A DNA stretch of 21,663 nt, from positions 1 to 21,663 of the forward strand of contig JAUXFK010000015.1 of NCBI GenBank assembly GCA_030623035.1. Reading direction: 5' to 3'. Made by a program: the position numbers and the translations under genes. Origin of the DNA: Deltaproteobacteria bacterium (lineage in GTDB: Bacteria > Desulfobacterota > UBA8473). Shown here one piece after another: positions 7,248 through 13,841 of this stretch. Positions within the stretch are counted from its first letter, which is position 1, and each line of letters starts with the position of its first letter. The notes under the pieces are model-generated. The model worked only from the letters and a program-made list of their open reading frames with translations. It ran no database searches and was not told the DNA's origin.

Positions 7248-9326
7248 TCAGACACCGGGGATCCCCACCCATCTCCAATATCCGAAAAAGACCCATAACC
7301 ATAGAACAGCAAGGCTCAGGAGAAAGATCATGAAACCATGAATGAAAAAGTCCTTCATTGTGACCAACTGCTCCCCTGTTTCAGGATCCTTGGCCATACT
7401 GTAAACTATCGCGTTATTCGGTGTGCCTATGATCAGCATATGCGCAAACGAAGAAGCAAAAGCGGTAGCCAGCCCTACCATTAGCGGCGATGTGCCGGAA
7501 AGTGTCGCCATTGGCACGGTTATAGGCCCAACTGCTGCCACAGTGGCTCCGTCACTCATGAAATTGGTAAGGATGCCGGTGATAAAGCTGGTGGATATGC
7601 AAAGGCCGGTTCCGCTTTTCAAGAACTCGGGAAGAATAGACATAAAGCTGTTCGCCAGCCAGAGGGCTGCCCCTGTACATGCCAGTCCGTATCCCATAGC
7701 ACTGGCGGCCGCGTATAGGGCAACCACATCCCAATGAATGCCGTTTATGTCCTTCCAGCGGAGGATGCCCAGGATATTCAAAAGGACCAGGCATAGAAGA
7801 ACCGGGCCGCCCATGCCGAACTGGCTTGATAATGTTGTCCATAATACGATAACGAGTAACAGAACACCTGCGGCCTTATACTCGTCAGGGGTCATCTTGC
7901 CGATCTTTTCCGATTCACGTCCTACCTGTTCTGCAATATTGACTGATTTAACCTTGACTCTCTTCCGGAAAACCAGGAGAAAGTATCCTGCGATGACAAG
8001 CGCCATGACCGGCACAAACGGCAGCCCCATTTTCATCCACTGCCCAAATGAGATATCAATGCCATAGTCGGAAAAAATACCCAGCATAACTGCATTACGG
8101 CCGCCCGCGGCAGGTGATCCGGGTCCTCCGATATTTGCGCAGTATGTGAGCATGAGAAGTAGCATTACAACCAGCCCCCTGTCCTTTTTTAGACCTGCGG
8201 ATTTAATTGTTCCCATGTACACAAGCATTAAGATAGGTGCTATAAAGGCAACCAGGGCATGTTCGGACAGAAAAGATGCTGTAACGGCAAGAAGAGGTCC
8301 AAATATAAGTCCAAAACGGCGAAGGGATGTGCTGGTGCCCAGAAGCAGGATGCCGATCCTGCGGTCAAGACCTGTTTTGCTGATGGCTGCGGCAAGGGCC
8401 AGGACACCGAAGATAAAAACAACCGAATCTTTAGCATAAGCCTTTGCCACCTGGCTCGGGGGAAAGACACCGAAAAAATACATCAGCACGCCGACAAGCA
8501 GTGCGGTAACGCCGATGGGTATCGCTCCGGTCGCCCAAAAAAGCGCGGCAACTACCAGTACGCCCACCATGACCTTTGCCCGAAATGCTATCTTTTCGGT
8601 GCCCAGGGTCACTTTCACCACTTTTCCGTCTTCTGTTTTTACCTTTCTGTGCAATTTGGCTTTTTGAGCATAGTAATCGGAGATAGTCTGACCTTTTTCC
8701 ATTTTCTGATATTCGGAATATCCGGAGATATTTTCTCCCATTTCACCGGTCTTTTTTGCGGTTAAAAAGGTTTCAAGCTGCCGAGGTATGGGCATAAGAG
8801 CTATAATAGCGAAAAGAATAACCCCAAGCATAATTACTCCAGGGCGGGCATTCTGCACCCCTATGAGCCACTCTTTCAGGTTGCTTCTTTTCATCTCAGG
8901 AATCTCATGTCTGGCAAGTGCATGGATTCGTTCCTCAGCCGCTGCGTTAATCACGCTTAACAGTTCATCAATGCCGCAAGGCTTTTCCAGGTAATGGAAT
9001 ACGTCGTGTTTTCCTGTGATACGCGCTGCTTCTATGCTCCCATGACCCGTATGCATGATTACCTGTACCTCAGGCCTGATCTTCTTTAACTCCTTCAATG
9101 TCTGGATCCCGTCCATACCCGGCATCTTCTGGTCGAGTATTACTACTTCCGGATTTTCGTGACGCACTATTTTTATGGCATCATCTCCGTTGCTTGTGTC
9201 CAATACATTGAATCCCCTGTTCGTAAGTTGCCTGGACAAGGCCTCACGAAACCGGTCCTCATCATCAATCAGCAATACTGTCAACCTTGAATCCTTCTCA
9301 TTTTTCGTTCTTTGTTCTCCCATCAT
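7248..9326 (-). CDS. Fusion: receiver domain + DASS/SLC13-type transporter
   Basis: 692 aa in one uninterrupted frame. Residues 15-132 are a complete receiver: D21/D22, phospho-acceptor D65 in VVILDQKMPGMDG, T93 in MHTGHG, K115 in YLEKP. A 30-residue linker leads into TM1 (about 163-180), a charged loop (about 181-250) and then the DASS core. Core landmarks are ASFLSEHALVAF (350-361), CANIGGPGSPAAGGRNAVM (396-414), ILTNFMSDGATVAAVGP (585-601) and LIIGTPNNAIVY (631-642). The SNT hairpin signatures read SEH and SDG, and PPN reads PNN. A cytoplasmic receiver fits the inside N-terminus of DASS carriers, so phosphorylation at D65 could gate transport directly; this is inference. A GGAAGG ribosome site precedes the tandem ATG ATG. 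The receiver-kinase fusion lies upstream (127-base gap) and a free receiver 55 bases downstream. Confidence 0.92.
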   Translation of the reverse strand: MMGEQRTKNEKDSRLTVLLIDDEDRFREALSRQLTNRGFNVLDTSNGDDAIKIVRHENPEVVILDQKMPGMDGIQTLKELKKIRPEVQVIMHTGHGSIEAARITGKHDVFHYLEKPCGIDELLSVINAAAEERIHALARHEIPEMKRSNLKEWLIGVQNARPGVIMLGVILFAIIALMPIPRQLETFLTAKKTGEMGENISGYSEYQKMEKGQTISDYYAQKAKLHRKVKTEDGKVVKVTLGTEKIAFRAKVMVGVLVVAALFWATGAIPIGVTALLVGVLMYFFGVFPPSQVAKAYAKDSVVFIFGVLALAAAISKTGLDRRIGILLLGTSTSLRRFGLIFGPLLAVTASFLSEHALVAFIAPILMLVYMGTIKSAGLKKDRGLVVMLLLMLTYCANIGGPGSPAAGGRNAVMLGIFSDYGIDISFGQWMKMGLPFVPVMALVIAGYFLLVFRKRVKVKSVNIAEQVGRESEKIGKMTPDEYKAAGVLLLVIVLWTTLSSQFGMGGPVLLCLVLLNILGILRWKDINGIHWDVVALYAAASAMGYGLACTGAALWLANSFMSILPEFLKSGTGLCISTSFITGILTNFMSDGATVAAVGPITVPMATLSGTSPLMVGLATAFASSFAHMLIIGTPNNAIVYSMAKDPETGEQLVTMKDFFIHGFMIFLLSLAVLWLWVFFGYWRWVGIPGV

Positions 9327-9379
9327 CCGGTCCCTTCCAACCTAATCGTTAATAAACTGATGAAACGCCACTGCTTCCT

Positions 9380-9397
9380 ACTATGTATCAACATAGT
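9380..9397. promoter_or_regulatory. Perfect 7-bp inverted repeat between the two fusion genes
   Basis: ACTATGT-ATCA-ACATAGT: two 7-base arms around a 4-base loop, in the 127-base gap between the receiver-kinase fusion and the receiver-DASS fusion. Short GTTCA-type repeats lie nearby at 9418-9453. It could be an operator or an mRNA hairpin affecting processing. No T-tract follows, so it is not a typical terminator. Confidence 0.35.
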
Positions 9398-9453
9398 CTA
9401 AAGTTTGAAAGTAGGTGTTCAGGGTTGCTTCTGAACCGTGAACCTCTGAACGG

Positions 9454-11499
9454 TTATGATTTAGATATCGGTAGCGATATAGTAAACGAACTCCCGGCGC
9501 CCTCGAGACTCTGGACATCTATTATTCCGCCCATTGTCTCCACAATGTTCAGAGAAACACTCAGGCCAAGACCCGTTCCTTTCCCCACTTCTTTTGTGGT
9601 ATAAAATGGGTTGAATATCTCTTTCATCTGGGCAGCAGTCATACCCTCCCCTGTGTCTTTTACGGTTACCAGGACATATTCCTCATCCCTGCTGGTGGAA
9701 ATAGCGATCTTTCCTGAACCGGAAATAGCGTCGCCTGCATTATTAATGAGATTTAAGAAGACCTGGCTGACCTGGTCCGGATCAAGGGGGATTTCCGGCA
9801 AATCAGGGTCATAGTTACGTATGATTTCAATGTCTTTTATTTTAAACTCACGTTTCTTCAAGCCGCTCAACAACTTATCCAGGATTTCATTAACATTGCA
9901 CAGAGCCAGCCGTGGCTCATCCTTACGTCCAAAATTGAGCAGTTGTTGGGTAATCCCTTTTGCCCGGAAAGCGGCTGAATCAATCACATCGATCTCGTTC
10001 AGGATATTTTCAGGGGATGCGTCCAGATCGAACTGGGGATCGAGCATGTCCCGGACAACCCCTGTTGTTGCAACGATCGTGGCCAGGGGATTATTGATTT
10101 CATGAGCGACTCCGGTTGCCAGTTCGCCAATCGATGCCAGTTTCGAGGCATGAATAAGCTGATGTTGGAGATCATCCTGTTTTTCGGCTGTGGTCTGGGC
10201 ATAGCTGAGCAACCTATTGGATGTAAACCAGATTGCGGCTGCTATGGAAAGAATGATTAATGCAAGACTCGCAGTCATAATACGCCTGGTCCGGTACATC
10301 TGTGCGAGAGCGATGCTTAAAGGCTGTCTCACAAGCAGCGCCCATTGCGTTTCCTTGAACCACGCATATGCGATGAGTATGGAATCGCCGTTTCTCCTGA
10401 CCTCCGTCACCCCGGATTTGCCCGTATGGGGCGGGATATACTCGCTCTGACCGAGCAGTTTCCCCCTGTCAGGATCAACAACCTGATATCGCCCCTCTCT
10501 ATTGATCAGGGAAGATTCAACCCCCTTGCCGTGACTTATGGTGCGAAGAAACATGTAGAACTTGTCCGGGTCTAGTGTGGACCTTATGATATAACTCTCT
10601 TTGCCGATCATCTGCCTGGTTGCGATGGTAAAATGGGGTTTCTTCCTGAATCCCAGATAAATATCACTGATGAAGTAATCCTGCTGCAGATTCAAAAGCG
10701 TTTTAAACCATTGTTCATCACTGTAGTCTTTGCCCCGAAGATGTGGAAAAGGACCGGTATACCCTATCTGAATCCCTTCTTCATTGAGAAACCCGATATC
10801 GATAAATGAATCACTGACCTGTCTCAAGGTTTGAAGATAACTCTCCATATTGTGTTGAGATGGGGACACGGTGAATTCGCTTCCGTGAAAGAGACTGAAC
10901 AGGTTGACAACACGTTCCTGGAGAAAGAGGTCTATGGTGTTCCTCTGACTGATGGACAGGGCCTCCAGATTGAGCTTCCCAATATTTTTCAGTGTAGAAT
11001 TGAATTGTATATGAAAGTAGATGGATAGCACCGCATAAGGGAGTATCACGGCAATGAGAAGGCCGATAATGAGTCGGAATCGAACCTTTCTGAAATATTC
11101 TTTCCGGATATTCGTTCGGTTATCGAGGATTTGTCTTTTGGCAAAAGCTGCCTCGATCTTTTCAGCTATATCCTCGATACTTGCCGGTTTCATGAGATAG
11201 TCCACTGCTCCGTATTTCAAACCATCCACAGCGGATTCTACAGTGGCATGACCGGTCAACATGATGATTTCAACCAGGGGAAATTTCCCCTTGATCTTTT
11301 TCAAGGTTGTTATCCCATCCATGCCCGGCATCTTCACATCAAGGATAACTACGTGGATATTATTATTCTTTAATTTCTCCAGTGCGATTAATCCACTTGA
11401 TGCGGTTTTGACTTTATAACCTTTTCTTTCCAGCATCTTTTTTGTGGTGGAAAGAAACCGCTCTTCATCATCCACCAGCATTACGTTTATATTTCCCAT
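9454..11499 (-). CDS. Fusion: N-terminal receiver + double-Cache sensor histidine kinase
   Basis: 681 aa. Residues 3-122 are a complete receiver (D10/D11 acidic pair, phospho-acceptor D54 in VILDVKMPGMDG, T82, K104). A short basic linker leads to TM1 (about 143-163). The extracytoplasmic Cache-like sensor follows (about 164-400; FIDIGFLNEEG, SDIYLGFRKKPHF, SLINREG), then TM2 (about 408-427). HisKA has H466 in VAHEINNPL, with an N-box at N586/N587, DTGEGM (615-620) and GTGLGL (641-646). In ordinary hybrid kinases the receiver is at the C-terminus, so this N-terminal, pre-membrane position is unusual. The receiver closely matches the free receiver at 4375-4830. The upstream ribosome site is modest (AGGGATG). 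It lies 45 bases after the third DASS carrier gene and before the receiver-DASS fusion. Partner and ligand are unknown. Confidence 0.92.
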   Translation of the reverse strand: MGNINVMLVDDEERFLSTTKKMLERKGYKVKTASSGLIALEKLKNNNIHVVILDVKMPGMDGITTLKKIKGKFPLVEIIMLTGHATVESAVDGLKYGAVDYLMKPASIEDIAEKIEAAFAKRQILDNRTNIRKEYFRKVRFRLIIGLLIAVILPYAVLSIYFHIQFNSTLKNIGKLNLEALSISQRNTIDLFLQERVVNLFSLFHGSEFTVSPSQHNMESYLQTLRQVSDSFIDIGFLNEEGIQIGYTGPFPHLRGKDYSDEQWFKTLLNLQQDYFISDIYLGFRKKPHFTIATRQMIGKESYIIRSTLDPDKFYMFLRTISHGKGVESSLINREGRYQVVDPDRGKLLGQSEYIPPHTGKSGVTEVRRNGDSILIAYAWFKETQWALLVRQPLSIALAQMYRTRRIMTASLALIILSIAAAIWFTSNRLLSYAQTTAEKQDDLQHQLIHASKLASIGELATGVAHEINNPLATIVATTGVVRDMLDPQFDLDASPENILNEIDVIDSAAFRAKGITQQLLNFGRKDEPRLALCNVNEILDKLLSGLKKREFKIKDIEIIRNYDPDLPEIPLDPDQVSQVFLNLINNAGDAISGSGKIAISTSRDEEYVLVTVKDTGEGMTAAQMKEIFNPFYTTKEVGKGTGLGLSVSLNIVETMGGIIDVQSLEGAGSSFTISLPISKS

Positions 11500-11544
11500 C
11501 TGTTCATCCCTGTTTCATAACATCAATGAATCAAGAGGGTTAAA

Positions 11545-13125
11545 TCATACAAGCCCCAGTATCTTCCACCAGATACCCGCTACCAAAATCAGGACACAAA
11601 GCAGGATAGGCGTGGCCACAGCCCCGACCTTTGCAAGCTGGGCTGCCTTGAAGTAACGGTAGCTGTATGCGATAGCATTCGGCGGGCATCCGATAACCAG
11701 TAACAAGGCAAAGGAGGTGGACATACCCAGGCACAAGGCCATGACTCTGGGATCAACGCCCTCCAACTGAGCTATAGGTATGATGATCGGCAATATTAGC
11801 GCCGCCGCGGCAACATTAGCCATCGCATTCGTCACAAGGGCGCCAAATACCCCCACCCCTATAAAGAGGAGCAACCAGCCACTCCCTTTAACCAGAGGGA
11901 AGAAAACATTGGCAAAATAATTAGCTGCTCCGGAGTACCCCATGGCCAAACCGAGTGAGATGCCGCCCCCAAATATGAAGAGGGCAGTCCCCCACTCCAG
12001 ATTGGCATGGATATCCTCCCAGTTCAAGATATTGAAGAGGACCAGGGCGCCCACGCCCATCATGCCTGTAATGGAGTAATCTATACCGTGAAACCCTTTG
12101 GTTAACCAGGCCAGAAAGGTGAGACCGATGATGAGTACAGCCCTCTTTTCCATAGCAGTCCACGGGCCGATCTCCTCGTCAAATTTAGGAAGCTCAATAT
12201 TCGGATCAGGGCGGAACACAAGGTAGACCACTAATACGGCTATGGGCACGGTTATAATGGCTGCGGGCATTGCGTATTTTATCCAGTCGAAAAAGGTGAT
12301 CTCAATTCCGGTAAACTCTTTTAGAAAAGCAGCAGCCACCATACACCTGCCGCCTCCCACCAGGGTGCCCATTCCACCGCAGGAACAGGCAAAGGGAACG
12401 GAAAGCATCATGAAGTTCCCCGTTTTACTGAAAGGTTCGATCCCGGCAGCCCTCATGAGAGGCAACATGGTAACGATCCCTATGGCACATGCCGCTGCAT
12501 CGTGCATAAAGGATGACGAGATTCCAAGACCTATGGCAAGGACGAAGGTGAATCTGGTGACATTCGTTCCCGCCTTCTTTATGACAAAGTAGCCAAGCCT
12601 CTTTGTAAGGCCCGTCTTGTCAAGAGATATGGCAAAGATCAAACAGCACATTATAAAGATGACGACAGGGTGCATATAGGGAGCCCATGCATCTTTGACG
12701 TCGGCAACGCCCATTATCACAAGAAATACCCCGATGAATATAGCCGTAATTTCAAGGGGTATGGGTTCTACCATGAAAAGGAAAATCAAGACTGCCAGGA
12801 TCGCTAAAAACCTCTTCCCCCGTGGCGAAAGGCCGTTTACGCAGTCGATTTCCACATGGGCCATGTTCAGCTTAACAGCCTCTTTTTGCAGATAATCTAA
12901 CGAAGACCTTTCGCTTTCTTGGCTTATAATCTCTACAGTATAGCCTTTGACATCCTTATCAGACGGTATAAGTAACCTAAAGTCTTCGCTTATATGCTGA
13001 AAGAACCTTTGATCATCATCACCGCCTATCCAAAACTTTGTCCCCTCAGGTCTGGGTAGTAGCATAACGATAACGCCAAGACCTAAGGCAAGACAAAGCT
13101 GGAACATTTTGTTCTTGAAAAGCAT
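11545..13125 (-). CDS. DASS/SLC13-type anion transporter
   Basis: 526 aa inner-membrane carrier. TM1 is about residues 8-24, followed by a hydrophilic loop (about 26-103) and the DASS core from about 105. Landmarks are SSSFMHDAAACAIG (203-216), CSCGGMGTLVGGGRCMVAA (248-265) in place of the usual NIGG...PPN stretch, GALVTNAMANVAAAALILP (428-446) and VIGCPPNAIAYSY (477-489). The two hairpin signatures are MHD (207-209) and ANV (436-438) rather than SNT, making it the most divergent of the three carriers. A GGAG ribosome site lies 7 bases before the ATG. The degenerate receiver gene ends 55 bases upstream, and the receiver-kinase fusion starts 45 bases downstream, so co-transcription is likely. 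The substrate is probably a small organic or inorganic anion; nothing in the sequence settles it. Confidence 0.85.
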   Translation of the reverse strand: MLFKNKMFQLCLALGLGVIVMLLPRPEGTKFWIGGDDDQRFFQHISEDFRLLIPSDKDVKGYTVEIISQESERSSLDYLQKEAVKLNMAHVEIDCVNGLSPRGKRFLAILAVLIFLFMVEPIPLEITAIFIGVFLVIMGVADVKDAWAPYMHPVVIFIMCCLIFAISLDKTGLTKRLGYFVIKKAGTNVTRFTFVLAIGLGISSSFMHDAAACAIGIVTMLPLMRAAGIEPFSKTGNFMMLSVPFACSCGGMGTLVGGGRCMVAAAFLKEFTGIEITFFDWIKYAMPAAIITVPIAVLVVYLVFRPDPNIELPKFDEEIGPWTAMEKRAVLIIGLTFLAWLTKGFHGIDYSITGMMGVGALVLFNILNWEDIHANLEWGTALFIFGGGISLGLAMGYSGAANYFANVFFPLVKGSGWLLLFIGVGVFGALVTNAMANVAAAALILPIIIPIAQLEGVDPRVMALCLGMSTSFALLLVIGCPPNAIAYSYRYFKAAQLAKVGAVATPILLCVLILVAGIWWKILGLV

Positions 13126-13180
13126 ATCTTTCTCCTCTCCGAATCATTCAAGTAGAAACGTACCGCATCACTCTATTAGT

Positions 13181-13552
13181 TTACTCCATATCCCGCAGTA
13201 AATATTCAATAAGAGTCAATGCCTCCCATTTTATAAGCGGCCAATCGAGACAACCATATGCCCCTGCATTCATGGCTTCCTTTACCATACCTTCCTTTCG
13301 GGGTGGGGTGTTAATGAGTATCATTTTACTCTTTGGAGACAGTGAACGAATATCCTTATAAACCTTGGACCCATGGCGTTTATGAACATTGCTGTCTATT
13401 AAAATCAAACTCCCTCTATCCTTGTTTATAAGTTGAGCCAGCTCATCCCATCGGTTCATATACAAAAAGGTTATATCCATGTCCCGAACAATCTTCTCAA
13501 TAGCCCGCTTTACTTCTTGTCTGTAACTGAAGACGATCAAATCCGGTTTCAT
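13181..13552 (-). CDS. Degenerate receiver-like protein (pseudo-receiver)
   Basis: 123 aa matching the length and strand pattern of a receiver domain. LILIDSNVHKRHG (49-61) keeps an aspartate (D53) at the phospho-acceptor position, and T82 is kept in LINTPP. The acidic pair after the first strand is replaced by S9/Y10, and the lysine is replaced by tryptophan in CLDWPL (W104). Without the metal-binding acidic pair and the lysine, ordinary phosphotransfer is unlikely, so it may serve as a protein-interaction module. The ribosome site AAAGGAC lies 8 bases before the ATG. It is the first gene of the long leftward run, 55 bases before a DASS carrier. The control region with tandem sites lies directly upstream. 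Confidence 0.75.
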   Translation of the reverse strand: MKPDLIVFSYRQEVKRAIEKIVRDMDITFLYMNRWDELAQLINKDRGSLILIDSNVHKRHGSKVYKDIRSLSPKSKMILINTPPRKEGMVKEAMNAGAYGCLDWPLIKWEALTLIEYLLRDME

Positions 13553-13603
13553 TAGTTGTCCTTTTAGTCCGCAATCTCATTTGAATTCCTTTCAGTAGAT
13601 ATT

Positions 13604-13617
13604 ACAAGTATCATGCC
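13604..13617 (-). promoter_or_regulatory. Candidate sigma-54-like -24/-12 element
   Basis: On the minus strand the bases read CGGCATGATACTTGTA, giving GG-N10-GT with GGCA and TTG in register with the sigma-54 consensus TGGCACG-N4-TTGC. The normally invariant -12 GC is GT, so this is a weak match. It lies about 40 bases from the predicted start site to the ATG at 13552 and about 195 bases downstream of the tandem TGTC-N8-GACA sites. That spacing suits an enhancer-activated promoter. Confidence 0.35.
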
Positions 13618-13792
13618 GAAAATAGTATACTCAAAGAAAAAGGCTAAAACAATAATTATATTAAATAGATACGAAAACAAAGAGAAATATAGGGAAAAGA
13701 GGGGGGTTATTCCCGGCAGGCCATTGTGTATGATATATGACACCAATCATATGTGAATGGTAATTATCGTTGCGATATCGACCGTTTACAAA

Positions 13793-13827
13793 TGTACAAA
13801 ATAAGACAGTATGTCCGAAATAAGACA
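13793..13827. promoter_or_regulatory. Tandem 16-bp operator or upstream activator sites (TGTC-N8-GACA type)
   Basis: Two copies, TGTACAAAATAAGACA at 13793-13808 and TGTCCGAAATAAGACA at 13812-13827, identical at 14 of 16 positions and 19 bases apart, so on nearly the same DNA face. The second has perfect TGTC...GACA dyad symmetry. They sit just beyond the stop codon of the sigma-54 activator gene (13842) and upstream of the carrier/kinase run. A dimeric Fis-type helix-turn-helix such as that activator's would bind sites of this form. The link is inference. Confidence 0.55.
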
Positions 13828-13841
13828 TCATCAGGTGTGGT

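Noticed and set aside
9418..9453. GTTCA/TGAAC repeats after the receiver-kinase fusion as a terminator
   Set aside because: The arms are short and compete with each other, and no T-tract follows in the direction of transcription.
13564..13746. 60-codon minus-strand frame with a hydrophobic stretch upstream of the pseudo-receiver
   Set aside because: It starts with TTG without a ribosome site and lies in an AT-rich region better explained as a control region between the tandem sites and the first gene.
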